From a virus, in the IMG/VR virus record IMGVR_UViG_3300015263_000690, positions 1 to 28,024 of that record: 28,024 bases of DNA, one strand, 5' to 3'. Under the pieces are notes generated by a model. It searched no databases, was not told the DNA's origin, and saw only the letters and a program-made list of their open reading frames with translations. Shown here piece by piece: positions 18,397 to 27,146 of the stretch. Position numbers and translations under genes: made by a program. How positions within the stretch are numbered: position 1 is the first letter of the stretch; every line of letters begins with the position of its first letter.

Positions 18397-20165
18397 ACCA
18401 CGTCGAGCGTGGGCATGCCTACGCGCGCGCCATCGTTACAGGAGAAATCCAGGCCTGCAAATGGGTAAAGGCCGCCTGCCAGCGTCAACTCGATGACCTG
18501 GAGCGCGAGGCCGGTGATCCAGACTGGCCGTTCTATTTCGACGCCGACGCCGCCGAGCGGGTCTGCATCTTCATCAGCCTGCTGCGGCACGTCAAGGGCA
18601 AGTGGGCTGGCGACCGCATCGAGTTGCACGAGTCGCAGGCCTTCGGACTGGCATGCGTATTCGGATGGAAACGCAAGGCCGACGGCCTGCGACGATTCCG
18701 CACGGTCTACGAGGAAGTCCCTCGCAAGAACGCGAAGACCACCAAGCTTGCCGGCATCGGTCTTTACATGCTGGTGGCCGATGGCGAGTGGGGTGGCGAG
18801 ATTTACTCCGCCGCCACGACCCGCGACCAGGCCAAGATCGTTTTCGATATCGCGCAGCAGATGGCGCGCATGGATGGCGAGTTCCGCGCGCGCTTTGCTG
18901 TCGAGGCGCTCACGCACTCGATCATTGTGCGTGACACCGCCTCGAAGTTCGTGCCGCTGTCGGCGGAAGGCTCGAGCCTCGACGGGTTGAATGTCCTATG
19001 CGCGCTCATCGACGAACTGCACGCACACAAAACGCGCACGGTGCACGATGTGCTCGATTCAGGCACCGGCGCGCGCGCTCAACCACTGCTCTGGAAAATA
19101 ACGACCGCCGGCTCGAACCGCGCCGGCATCTGCTACGACGAGCGCATTTACCTAACAAAGCTGCTGAACGGCGTGCTCAAGCGCCACGGCGGCATGGGCT
19201 ACAAGGTGAGCGGCAGCGATGCCGTCGACGAAACATTCTGGGGAATCATCTACACCATCGACGAGGGTGACGACCCACTTGATGAGTCGACCTGGCGAAA
19301 GGCCAACCCGCTCTACGGCGTCTCGGTGGATCCCGATGATCTTCGGCGCATGGCAAAGAAGGCAGAGGAACAAGCCGCCGCGCTGAATGAATTCCTTACC
19401 AAGCGCCTGAATGTCTGGGTCAACGCCGACAGCGCATGGATGAACATGCTGAAGTGGGACGCCTGCGCCGACCACGATCTGAAAGAAGAAGATTTCAAAG
19501 GCCAGCCGTGTATCGCAGCACTCGATGCGGCCTTCAAGAAGGACCTGTTTGCAAAGGTCAAGGTATTTCGCCGCGGCGATGAATATTTCGCCTTTGGCCG
19601 CTACTACATGCCGAGCGCATTGCTCGAGCAAACCGGTTTCGAGCAGGTGGCTGGCTGGGCGCGCGATGGCTGGATTCGCACGACGCCAGGCGACGTCCTC
19701 GACATCGAGGCGGTGCGAGAGGAAATCATTGGCTCGGAGGCGTGCCGCAAGCGTGGCGTCGGCGATGATCGCCTGAGTGGAGACGTTGCCGGTGACCTCT
19801 CGACCTTCGAGGTCCAGGAGGTCGCCTATGATCCGGCGCAGCTCACGCAGTTCTCAGGCGAGCTCGCCGAGGACGGCGCGTTGGTAGTGGAGATGCGCCC
19901 GCTGGTGCTGAATTTCTCACCAGCCATGAAGGAACTCGAGGCGCTCGTCTTCGCTCGCCGCTTTCACCATAACGGCGACCCGGTGCTCACCTGGGCGATC
20001 GCGAACGTGGTCTGTCATCGCGACGCCAAGGACAACATCTATCCGCGCAAGGAGCGGGAGAATGACAAAATCGACCCGGCCATCGCCCTTATCATGGCCC
20101 TCGGCAGGGCGATGCACCTCGATGCCGGCGACGGCTATATCAGCGGCAGCGTGATCGCGCTGTGA
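18378..20165 (+). CDS. terL: Terminase large subunit (packaging ATPase and nuclease)
   Basis: I chose TTG 18378 because homologues begin close to the segment LNHVERGHAYARAI; the frame is open far upstream but only inside TerS. About 595 residues. The ATPase part has a Walker A-like VPRKNAKTT (about 112-120), Walker B ALIDELHAHK (about 212-221) and a coupling motif KITTAG. The nuclease part has CIAALDAAFKKDLFA and, near the end, KIDPAIALIMALGRAM. This is the Terminase_1 type that goes with P27 small subunits. No strong ribosome site precedes the TTG, so translation is probably coupled to TerS. Confidence 0.93.
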   Translation: MGKVQLNHVERGHAYARAIVTGEIQACKWVKAACQRQLDDLEREAGDPDWPFYFDADAAERVCIFISLLRHVKGKWAGDRIELHESQAFGLACVFGWKRKADGLRRFRTVYEEVPRKNAKTTKLAGIGLYMLVADGEWGGEIYSAATTRDQAKIVFDIAQQMARMDGEFRARFAVEALTHSIIVRDTASKFVPLSAEGSSLDGLNVLCALIDELHAHKTRTVHDVLDSGTGARAQPLLWKITTAGSNRAGICYDERIYLTKLLNGVLKRHGGMGYKVSGSDAVDETFWGIIYTIDEGDDPLDESTWRKANPLYGVSVDPDDLRRMAKKAEEQAAALNEFLTKRLNVWVNADSAWMNMLKWDACADHDLKEEDFKGQPCIAALDAAFKKDLFAKVKVFRRGDEYFAFGRYYMPSALLEQTGFEQVAGWARDGWIRTTPGDVLDIEAVREEIIGSEACRKRGVGDDRLSGDVAGDLSTFEVQEVAYDPAQLTQFSGELAEDGALVVEMRPLVLNFSPAMKELEALVFARRFHHNGDPVLTWAIANVVCHRDAKDNIYPRKERENDKIDPAIALIMALGRAMHLDAGDGYISGSVIAL

Positions 20166-21430
20166 ACCTGTTCCGCTTCTTTCGCAAGCCGCAGACCAAG
20201 GACGCGAGTTTCGAAACGGTCCTGCGCCTGCTGGCCGCTCAGATGGGTGTCTCCGGCAATGTCACGCCGGACAACTGCATGCGCTCACCGACCGTGCATG
20301 CCATTGTCACTGCTATTTCCCGGCGCCTGGCATCGACTCCCGTGCATGTCTACGAGACCAGCACGAGAAAAGGCCGAGAGGTAAAGGAGAAACTGCCGAA
20401 GCACCCGATAGCGCAACTGCTGCAACAGCCGAACGAATGGCAAAGCCGATACGACTACTGGCAGGATGCCGCCAGCGCCTATGTGCGCCATGGCCGCTTC
20501 ATTGCCATGATCGGGCGCGGTGTCACCGGTCCGATTCGCCGTCTCTACCCAGTTAATCCGTCGAGCGTTGAGATTCACCAGGACCCGGACACACTGGCGG
20601 TCAGCTTCAAGCGCGGCGGACAGGAATGGCCATTCAGCAAGGTTCACTACGCACGCTGGCCGGCGCGCGATTTCATTTCCGGCGACTCGCCGGTGAAGGA
20701 TGTCGCCACCACGATCTCGCTTGAGATCGCGGCCGAGGAATTCGGTTCGTCGTTCTTTGAAAACGGGGCGGTGCCATTGATCATCATGCGCTATGCGCAG
20801 GGGTCGAAAGGCTTCAAGACGCCGGAAGAAGAAAAGAAGTTCATCGAGGATTTTCAGAACGCGTTTTCTGGCAACAAGCGCCACCGCGCCTTGTTGCTAC
20901 CGCCCGGCATCGAACACAGCGACCCGGTCAAAATCGAGAACGACAAGGCGCAGTTCCTGCAGACGCGCCAGCATCAGCGCACGGTCATTGCCGGCGCCTT
21001 TGGCGTGCCGCCGTACCATGTCGGCGATCTGACTTCCGGCAAGTACAACAACGTCGAGCAGCAGTCCGAGGACTTCACGCTCAACGTCGTCATGCCGGTG
21101 GCGCAATCCTTCGAGTCGGCGATGGAGCGCGATTTCCTGACGCCAGCCGACCGCAACGCCGGCCTCAAGATCCGCTTCAACCTGGACGCTGAGCTGCGCG
21201 CGGCCTTCATCGACCGGCAGAACGGACTCAAAATCCAGTACGAAAATGGCGTCATCAACGCCAACGACTGGCGCGAAATCGAGGGGCGCCCGCCACGGAC
21301 AGACCCCGGCGGCGACGAGTACATGCGCTCCGTCCAGACTCAGTCGCCAGGGAACAAGCCGAACAAACCAGCGTCGCCCGGAGACAATCCGAATGAACCC
21401 AATCCGCCTGACAACCCGCCTGCAAATTAA
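20162..21430 (+). CDS. HK97-type portal protein
   Basis: The GTG at 20162 overlaps the TerL stop in GTGA. The 422-residue protein shows the portal core: NCMRSPTVHAIVTAISRRLA near residues 39-58, YPVNPSSVEIHQDPD, WPARDFISGDSPVKDV, and the conserved FGVPPYHVGDLTSGKYNNVE (about 281-300). A C-terminal NANDWREIEGRPP precedes a low-complexity Pro/Asn tail. Twelve copies should form the vertex ring for DNA entry. Its 3' end overlaps the protease gene by 38 bases. Confidence 0.95.
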   Translation: MNLFRFFRKPQTKDASFETVLRLLAAQMGVSGNVTPDNCMRSPTVHAIVTAISRRLASTPVHVYETSTRKGREVKEKLPKHPIAQLLQQPNEWQSRYDYWQDAASAYVRHGRFIAMIGRGVTGPIRRLYPVNPSSVEIHQDPDTLAVSFKRGGQEWPFSKVHYARWPARDFISGDSPVKDVATTISLEIAAEEFGSSFFENGAVPLIIMRYAQGSKGFKTPEEEKKFIEDFQNAFSGNKRHRALLLPPGIEHSDPVKIENDKAQFLQTRQHQRTVIAGAFGVPPYHVGDLTSGKYNNVEQQSEDFTLNVVMPVAQSFESAMERDFLTPADRNAGLKIRFNLDAELRAAFIDRQNGLKIQYENGVINANDWREIEGRPPRTDPGGDEYMRSVQTQSPGNKPNKPASPGDNPNEPNPPDNPPAN

Positions 21431-22160
21431 GTCGCTCTCGGCCATGCAGTTCGAGGGCCACGGCGCGATCTTCGGAAACGTCGATCTGGGCGGGGATGTC
21501 ATCCTGCCGGGCGCCTTCAAGCGCACGCTGGCCGAGCACCGTTCGGAAGACTCGCTGCCGGCCATGTTCTGGATGCACGACATGACGCGCGTCCCCGGCA
21601 AGTGGCTGGACATGAATGAGGACGACAAGGGTCTCGCCGTCAAGGGCGAGCTCGCACCGACCGACCTCGGCAAGGAAATTCATACCCTGCTGAAAATGGA
21701 TGCGGTCAGCGGGCTTTCCGTCGGCTACATCCCGAAGGAAGTCGACTACAACCAGGATGGGGTGCGCCTCATCAAGGATGTCGACCTGCTCGAGGTATCG
21801 ATCGTATCGATTCCCATGAATCCGAAGGCGCAGATCGCGCACGTCAAATCTCGGCTGTCCGCAGTCGGCGAGTACGTGCCGCGCGACGATGAGCTGGCCG
21901 AACTGAAGCGCGAGTGCGAGCATTTCCTGCGCGCCAAGGGGTTCAGCAAGAAAATGGCGCGCCAGTATGCCACCAACCTTTTCAATGGCTCCGGTGTGAC
22001 GCCGGATCCCGAGAACGACCCCGGTGCGACGCCGGCGGTCAAGCACGAACTGCCCGGTGAGACGCCGGACGAGATCGAGCTCAATGCAGGACTAAGCGGA
22101 TTCCGCGAGCGCCAGTTGTTATACGATCTGGACAAACGGCTGCAGCAGATTATCCGCTGA
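21393..22160 (+). CDS. HK97-family prohead protease
   Basis: I chose ATG 21393, with GGAG nine bases upstream; it starts inside the end of the portal gene. The 255-residue protein has the S78-type protease core: QFEGHGAIFGNVDLGGDVIL, MFWMHDM with the likely catalytic His62, then DAVSGLSVGYIPKE containing the candidate serine (106 or 109), and LLEVSIVSIPMNPKA. After about residue 150 comes a helical scaffold-like C-terminal region. It should cut the capsid delta domain and itself during head maturation. Confidence 0.93.
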   Translation: MNPIRLTTRLQIKSLSAMQFEGHGAIFGNVDLGGDVILPGAFKRTLAEHRSEDSLPAMFWMHDMTRVPGKWLDMNEDDKGLAVKGELAPTDLGKEIHTLLKMDAVSGLSVGYIPKEVDYNQDGVRLIKDVDLLEVSIVSIPMNPKAQIAHVKSRLSAVGEYVPRDDELAELKRECEHFLRAKGFSKKMARQYATNLFNGSGVTPDPENDPGATPAVKHELPGETPDEIELNAGLSGFRERQLLYDLDKRLQQIIR

Positions 22161-22187
22161 TCACCCGCCGCAAGGCGACGAATCCAC

Positions 22188-22212
22188 AAGGTCCCGCATG
22201 GGGCCTTTTTAT
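22188..22212 (+). terminator. Terminator between protease and capsid genes
   Basis: AAGGTCCC (22188-22195), loop GCAT, GGGGCCTT (22200-22207), then TTTATT forms an intrinsic terminator inside the head operon. It ends 15 bases before the capsid start, and the capsid ribosome site AAGGAG lies just after it. Confidence 0.75.
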
Positions 22213-22226
22213 TGAAGGAGCAGAAA

Positions 22227-23522
22227 GTGAAAAATCCGATTCTGGAAAAAATCGACGAGTTCGGTCAGGCCGTCGAAGCGATGCGCAAGGCAAACGACGA
22301 GAGCCTCGCCGAGATGAAGAAGGGCAACGAGGCCCGCGCCAAGGAACTGGAAATCCAGTCCGACCGCTGGAACAAGAAGATCGACGAGGCCATGAAGGCC
22401 ATCAATACCCTCATGCAGGAAAACGAGTCCTACAAGACCCGCGTCGAGGTCCTGGAAGCGCTGGCCGACCGCCCCAAGGGCACGCCCGCGGAGCAGCTCG
22501 AGCAGAAGCACGCGCAGGCCTGGGTCAAGTACCTGCGCAGCGGCATGAACAATCAGGCACTCGAGGCCGAGATCAAGCAGCTGCACAAGCAGATGGTCGA
22601 GACAAAGGTCGACAGCGTGCTGTCTGGCACCGCGCTGCAGGGCGGCAACGCGGTTCCCAAGATCGTCTCGTCCGCCATCGAGAAACTGGAGCTGGCGCAG
22701 TCCGAGGTCCTGCAGCAGGTCAATCTGGTGACGCCCGGCAGCCCGGACTACAACGAGCTGGTCACGATCTCCGGCGCCAATGGCGGCTGGTCGGCGGAAG
22801 CCGGCTCGCGCAGCCAGAGCAACGCGCCCAACCTGCGCAAGGTCACGATCACCCACGGCGAGCTGTATGCCTTCCCGCGGGCATCGAACTGGTCGCTCGA
22901 GGACCTGTTCTTCAACGTCCTTGGCTGGCTCACGCAGGACGTGGCCGATACCTTCGCCGTCAGCGTCTCGACCGCGATCCATTCCGGCAACGGTTCATCC
23001 AAGCCGACCGGCATGACCAACTCGGCGCCAACCAATGCCGATGACTATGCGTCTCCGATGCGCGCGGCAGCGGTGTATGAGTACATCGCGACCGGCGCCT
23101 CGCCGGTGACCACGGCACCGACCTTCGACAACCTCATCTCCCTGCAGGTGGCGCTGCGCCGTCCCTACCAGCCCAACGCCAAGTGGACGATGAACTCCAC
23201 GACCATGGGCCAGCTGCGCAAGCTCAAGGACAGCAACAACCAGTACCTGTGGCAGCCGAGCACCCAGATGGGCACGCCGGACCTGCTGCTCGGCAAGCCG
23301 GTGTTCATCTGGGAGGACATGGCCAACTACGGCGCCAATGCGCTGCCGATCGCTTACGGCGACTTCCGCCGCGCCTACACCTACGCCAAGATCGGTGCCA
23401 TGACCATGATCCGCGACAATGTCACGGTGCCTGGTTTCACCAACTTCCTGGTGGCCCAGCGTGCTGGCGGCATCCCGCGCAACAACGATGCGGTGAAGTT
23501 CCTGAAGCAGGTCGCGAGCTAA
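22227..23522 (+). CDS. HK97-like major capsid protein with delta domain
   Basis: The GTG at 22227 has AAGGAG six bases upstream, so I do not use the TTG at 22212. The 431-residue protein has an N-terminal coiled-coil delta domain (about residues 1-105, rich in Glu, Lys and Ala) of the kind removed by the protease. The capsid fold follows: LSGTALQGGNAVPKIVS, YNELVTISGANGGWSAEAGS, then NWSLEDLFFNVLGWLTQDVA, GNGSSKPTGMTNS, and a C-terminal DNVTVPGFTNFLVAQRAGG. It is flanked by terminators on both sides, suggesting separately tuned expression. Confidence 0.95.
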   Translation: MKNPILEKIDEFGQAVEAMRKANDESLAEMKKGNEARAKELEIQSDRWNKKIDEAMKAINTLMQENESYKTRVEVLEALADRPKGTPAEQLEQKHAQAWVKYLRSGMNNQALEAEIKQLHKQMVETKVDSVLSGTALQGGNAVPKIVSSAIEKLELAQSEVLQQVNLVTPGSPDYNELVTISGANGGWSAEAGSRSQSNAPNLRKVTITHGELYAFPRASNWSLEDLFFNVLGWLTQDVADTFAVSVSTAIHSGNGSSKPTGMTNSAPTNADDYASPMRAAAVYEYIATGASPVTTAPTFDNLISLQVALRRPYQPNAKWTMNSTTMGQLRKLKDSNNQYLWQPSTQMGTPDLLLGKPVFIWEDMANYGANALPIAYGDFRRAYTYAKIGAMTMIRDNVTVPGFTNFLVAQRAGGIPRNNDAVKFLKQVAS

Positions 23523-23550
23523 GGCTGAGTCGGCCATAGCAAGCATGGGA

Positions 23551-23578
23551 GGGGGCCGGCAACGGCCCCCTTTCTTTT
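23551..23578 (+). terminator. Terminator after the major capsid gene
   Basis: GGGGGCC (23551-23557), loop GGCAAC, GGCCCCC (23564-23570), followed by TTTCTTTT, is a strong intrinsic terminator. It separates the capsid gene from the glycosylation-type cassette. Confidence 0.88.
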
Positions 23579-23616
23579 CATGTTCACGCATTACCAGAAC
23601 AAGCTGCGGACCGGAT

Positions 23617-24216
23617 ATGCCAACAAGCAGCTGGTTCATTATCGCTTCTGGCCCATCCTTAACGATCGAGGACGTCGCGATCCTCAAGGGCCAACGTGTC
23701 CTATGCATAAACGACAACTACCTGCGCGCCCCGTGGGCTGATGTCCTTTATGCATGTGACGGCATCTGGTGGGACCGCCACCATCACCGGGAAGAACTGA
23801 AGGCCTTCAAGGGCCGCAAGATCACCCAGGACAAAGAATCGGCGGACAAATACCGCCTCGAATACATCAAGGGCGTGGATGCGCTGGGACTGTCGCGCGA
23901 CCCCGCCTGCATTCACCTCGGCGCCAACTCCGGCATCCAGGCGATCAACCTCGCCTATCATTTCGGTGCGCGTCGCATCGTGCTGCTTGGCTACGACATG
24001 CAGGCCACCGGCGGCAGGTCTCATTGGTTCGGCGAGCATGCCTGGCTCGACGGCGGCCGGGTTCGCGATCATTGGCACCGCTGGCTGTGGCGCTATGAAA
24101 CGGTAGCCGAGGACGCCAAGGAAATGGGAGTCGAGATCATCAATGCCACGCGCGAGACCGCGCTGACATGTTTCCCAAGAAAACCGCTGTCATCCTTGCT
24201 ACCGGCCCGTCTTTGA
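23617..24216 (+). CDS. DUF115/GT42-like Rossmann protein, first of a tandem pair
   Basis: I start at ATG 23617, downstream of the capsid terminator; the longer frame to 23545 would run through that hairpin. The 199-residue protein opens with WFIIASGPSLTIEDV, the glycine-serine loop of DUF115/MptE-like and sialyltransferase-like proteins. It continues with VLCINDNYLRAPWADVLYAC, a segment CIHLGANSGIQAINLAYHFG and RIVLLGYDMQ, ending EIINATRETALTCFP. These features recur in the next gene, so the two are paralogues. The family uses nucleotide-sugar or similar donors; the donor and acceptor here are unknown. Confidence 0.66.
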   Translation: MPTSSWFIIASGPSLTIEDVAILKGQRVLCINDNYLRAPWADVLYACDGIWWDRHHHREELKAFKGRKITQDKESADKYRLEYIKGVDALGLSRDPACIHLGANSGIQAINLAYHFGARRIVLLGYDMQATGGRSHWFGEHAWLDGGRVRDHWHRWLWRYETVAEDAKEMGVEIINATRETALTCFPRKPLSSLLPARL

Positions 24217-24818
24217 CGCCGGCTGTTCTGGACGCCGCGCGCCGCGGCCAGGCGCAGGGCCAGTGGTCGGTATATGGCATGAACCGCCTGTGGCGGGACT
24301 TCCCGACGCTCGATGTATTCCTGTCGTGCAATCCGGAATTCTACGATTGCGAATGGGAACGCGGCCTCAAGGATATACCCGCCGAGAAGTGGACTTGGGA
24401 CGCGAACACCGCGAGCAAGTATGGCATCCGCCATATTCGTGGCAAGTGGGCCGACGGTTTCAGTCACGATCCGCGCTTCATCCATTACGGGCACAGCTCC
24501 GGCTTTCAATTGCCGCAGCTCGCCTATCATGCTGGGTTCCGTCGGCTGCTGCTGTGCGGCTATGACATGCATTTCGCCGCCGACTACGACGGCAAAAACG
24601 AACGCATCGGGTCACGGCCTCGGCACTACTTCGGCGAATACGAGGACGAGCAGCTGCAACACTGGCCCTCGGTGAAAGTAAAGGACGGTGTGTTCGTGGA
24701 GCTCATCGAGCAGTTCGAAAAGGTCAAGCGCCTGAACCCGGACGTCGAGATCATCAACTGCTCACCTGGCAGCGCCATGCAGTGCTTCCCGTTCGCTGAT
24801 TTGGAGTCTTATGTCTGA
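24168..24818 (+). CDS. DUF115/GT42-like Rossmann protein, second of a tandem pair
   Basis: The 216-residue product repeats the plan of the preceding gene: VILATGPSLTPAVL at the N-terminus, YGMNRLWRDFPTLDVFLSCN, then IHYGHSSGFQLPQLAYHAG, LLLCGYDMHFA, and EIINCSPGSAMQCFPF at the end. The paralogues share order and motifs but differ widely in sequence, so the duplication is old or they were acquired separately. The genes overlap by 49 bases. A transferase that modifies a glycan or protein is plausible; the exact reaction cannot be read from sequence. Confidence 0.66.
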   Translation: MFPKKTAVILATGPSLTPAVLDAARRGQAQGQWSVYGMNRLWRDFPTLDVFLSCNPEFYDCEWERGLKDIPAEKWTWDANTASKYGIRHIRGKWADGFSHDPRFIHYGHSSGFQLPQLAYHAGFRRLLLCGYDMHFAADYDGKNERIGSRPRHYFGEYEDEQLQHWPSVKVKDGVFVELIEQFEKVKRLNPDVEIINCSPGSAMQCFPFADLESYV

Positions 24819-25320
24819 CATCGTGACCGACATCGAGAAATTCAAGAAGGGATGGCGTGGCGGCCTGCCGGAGACCCCGTGCGGCTATGGCTCTACGCTA
24901 GAGGCCACCAAGGCCCAGCGCGAGTGGATTCCGAAGATCATCAAGAAGTACCACATCAAGACCATCGTGGACGTCGGTGCTGGCGACCTGCATTGGTTCC
25001 CGCAGATGAAACTGCCGCGCAGCGTGCGGGTGCTGCATTGCGACGTCTACCCGCGCACGCCGGAGGTCGTCGAGTTCGACCTGCTCAAGGAAGCGCCGCC
25101 GCCGGCCGATATGATCCTGTGCCTGTGGGTGCTGAACCATTTCGACATCGAGTCATGCCGGCTGGCGCTCGCGAACCTCAAGGCGAGCGGCTCGAAGTAC
25201 CTTATGATGACAGACCGGCCGGTGTGGCATCACGAGCAGCCGCCGGAAATCGTCATGGAGCACGTCGAGGAACTGAAGCTGAACCAGAAGGGCGACCGGA
25301 TCATTCTGTGCCCGCTTTAA
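24811..25320 (+). CDS. SAM-dependent methyltransferase (class I)
   Basis: GGAG precedes the ATG. The 169-residue protein has the class I fold in brief form: motif I TIVDVGAGDLHWFP (about residues 51-64), an acidic end of strand 2 in VLHCDVYPR (about 75-83), FDLLKEAPPPADMILCLWVL with motif IV, and a late NLKASGSKYLMMTDRP. It lacks DNA methyltransferase motifs (no PPY or PC), so the target is more likely a sugar, protein or small molecule. Its place inside a glycosyltransferase-like cassette suggests methylation of a glycan. It overlaps its neighbours by 8 and 13 bases. Confidence 0.8.
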   Translation: MSDIVTDIEKFKKGWRGGLPETPCGYGSTLEATKAQREWIPKIIKKYHIKTIVDVGAGDLHWFPQMKLPRSVRVLHCDVYPRTPEVVEFDLLKEAPPPADMILCLWVLNHFDIESCRLALANLKASGSKYLMMTDRPVWHHEQPPEIVMEHVEELKLNQKGDRIILCPL

Positions 25321-26018
25321 CGGTCTGGGCAGTCTGCGTCGGACCAAAATATCACCCTGCTTACGTGTTCGCCCTGCGCGACGCAGTCGCCGAGCACCTG
25401 ACGGTCCCGCACGAGTTCAAGTGCATCACGGATCGGCAGCTACCAGGAGTCAACACCGTCGCCCCGGTGCTGGATTACCCCGGCTGGTGGTCGAAGCTGA
25501 ACCTGTTCGCGCTCGCGACCGGCCCGAGCCTGTATTTCGACCTCGATGTGGCCATCGTCGGCAACCTCGATTATCTGGCCGACTACGCGGCGCATGAGTT
25601 CGCGGCGCCCCCCAACTGGGCGCGCTCCGGCCACGGAGGTATTCAATCGTCGGTGATGGCGTGGCGCGGCAACTGGACCGCGCCGATTGACAGGATTCGC
25701 CACGAGTGGCCGCAGCGGGAGACCGACAGCGACGGTTATACGATGCTCGGCGGCAAGAAGTTCTGGGGCGATCAGGAATATCTCTGGGACCTGCTCGGTG
25801 ACCGGTGGGTGCGGATCCCGCGTGTGTGCAGCTACAAGTACCATGTCGCGCCGCAGCAGAAAATTCCAGACGACGCCAGCGTGGTGGTGTTTCACGGGGA
25901 ACCGAAAAACCTGGACGTGAAGGACGAATGCATATTGCCTTTCACTGCAACCCTGCGCAGGCACATCAGCGCGAGCACGCCGAATGGCTTGCCGCTGGAC
26001 TCAAACGCCACGGCCTGA
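25308..26018 (+). CDS. GT-A-type glycosyltransferase
   Basis: The GTG at 25308 overlaps the end of the methyltransferase gene; the longer frame to 24852 is a shadow. The 236-residue protein looks like a GT-A fold enzyme: VCVGPKYHPAYVFALRDAV at the start, then PGWWSKLNLFALATGPSLYF and YFDLDVAIVGNLDYL with a DxD motif (D-L-D, about residues 77-79) for metal and nucleotide-sugar binding. A late WGDQEYLWDLL and FHGEPKN follow, as in GT8-like enzymes. Substrate unknown. It overlaps the next gene by 91 bases. Confidence 0.8.
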   Translation: MPALTVWAVCVGPKYHPAYVFALRDAVAEHLTVPHEFKCITDRQLPGVNTVAPVLDYPGWWSKLNLFALATGPSLYFDLDVAIVGNLDYLADYAAHEFAAPPNWARSGHGGIQSSVMAWRGNWTAPIDRIRHEWPQRETDSDGYTMLGGKKFWGDQEYLWDLLGDRWVRIPRVCSYKYHVAPQQKIPDDASVVVFHGEPKNLDVKDECILPFTATLRRHISASTPNGLPLDSNATA

Positions 26019-26578
26019 CGCTAACGGTCACCCCGGACCGGCACGCCGCAGCTGATCTGCATATCATTTCTGGCCCGCACTACGCGAAGTCGATTTGGCT
26101 GAATCATCCGCGGGTGATATGGCTTGATCGCGCCTATTACCACGAGGAAAAATCCGGGCGCTGGAAAAGCATGGACTGGGTCAGCCTCGGCTGGCTGCGC
26201 GCCGACGGCGGCCGGGATTTCCGCACCGGCGCCGGACGTTCCGCGCCGCAGATCGAAGACAAGCCGGAAACCGGCGGGAGCATCTTCCTCGCCGACTACG
26301 GCGGGCCGATCGAGCCGGCCGACACCGTGCGCCGCCATCCGGCCGAAGAAGCACCACAGGAGACCTTGCGCGAGGCATTGCGCCGGCATCGTTTGGCCAT
26401 CGGTTACCAGACCACGGCGCTGGTCACTGCTGCGCTGGCTGGTCTCGATTTCATCTGCAAGGACCCGCGCAACATCCTTTGGGAAGAAAACTGGATCGAG
26501 CTGTTGCCTTACGCCGACTGGCACTGGTCGGAAATCGAATCTGGCGAGGCCTGGGAGCACCTGAATGCTGCATCATGA
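25928..26578 (+). CDS. Putative GT-B-like glycosylation-associated protein, 216 aa
   Basis: I start at ATG 25928, with AAGGA just upstream; the frame further upstream overlaps the GT-A gene. The protein starts MHIAFHCNPAQAHQREHAEW and has HIISGPHYAKSIW and PRVIWLDRAYY. It ends with a donor-domain-like segment LAIGYQTTALVTAALAGLDF, similar to the helix-loop after the sugar-binding Ser/Thr in GT-B enzymes. It lacks a clear N-terminal catalytic base and is short for a GT-B enzyme. An accessory or degenerate glycosyltransferase, possibly for capsid or cell-surface glycans, is the best guess. Confidence 0.55.
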   Translation: MHIAFHCNPAQAHQREHAEWLAAGLKRHGLTLTVTPDRHAAADLHIISGPHYAKSIWLNHPRVIWLDRAYYHEEKSGRWKSMDWVSLGWLRADGGRDFRTGAGRSAPQIEDKPETGGSIFLADYGGPIEPADTVRRHPAEEAPQETLREALRRHRLAIGYQTTALVTAALAGLDFICKDPRNILWEENWIELLPYADWHWSEIESGEAWEHLNAAS

Positions 26579-27146
26579 CCACAGCCAGGTAACGGTGGCG
26601 CCGGCGAGCGAGCCGGTCACGCTGGCCGAGGCCAAGGCGCATCTGCGTGTCAACCACGCCAATGATGATGCGTCGATCGACGGCCTTATTGTCGCAGCCA
26701 GGGAATGGGTGGAAGCTTTCACCGGTCGATCGCTCGTCACCCAGACGCGCACCTACGTGCTGGATGGGTTTCCGGTAGAAGATGATTTCATCGCATTGCC
26801 GGGATCTCCGATCCAGTCTGTCACCTTGGTAAGTTACGTCGACGCCGCCGGTGCCACCCAGACCTGGGGCGCCGCCAACTATGTGGTGGATAGCACGGCA
26901 GACCCGGGCGGCATCTTCCTGGCCTATGGCGCCAGCTGGCCGGATACCCGCGACCAGCGCCATGCCGTGACGATTACCTACGTGGCCGGCTACACGATCG
27001 TTCCGCAGCGCATCAAGCAGGCGATGTTGCTCATCATCGGCGAGCTATACGCCCGCCGCGAGCTCGCCATCGTCGGCGCCGCCATCAACGAGGTGCCGTT
27101 CGCGGTACAGGCGCTACTGACACCATTCCGACTGGTCTATCTCTGA
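26565..27146 (+). CDS. Head-tail connector protein (gp6-like)
   Basis: GGGAG stands seven bases before the ATG. The 193-residue protein matches the gp6-like connector family: EPVTLAEAKAHLRVNHANDD, DGLIVAAREWVEAFTGRSLV, the strand PGSPIQSVTLVSYVDA and a C-terminal IKQAMLLIIGELYARRELA. Copies form a ring that joins the portal to the tail. It resumes the standard head order after the glycosylation-type cassette and overlaps the next gene in TGATG. Confidence 0.9.
   Translation: MLHHDHSQVTVAPASEPVTLAEAKAHLRVNHANDDASIDGLIVAAREWVEAFTGRSLVTQTRTYVLDGFPVEDDFIALPGSPIQSVTLVSYVDAAGATQTWGAANYVVDSTADPGGIFLAYGASWPDTRDQRHAVTITYVAGYTIVPQRIKQAMLLIIGELYARRELAIVGAAINEVPFAVQALLTPFRLVYL

Noticed and set aside
23580-23740. 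ATG 23580 frame just after the capsid terminator
   Set aside because: It is short, in the wrong frame for the following conserved protein and has no supporting pattern.
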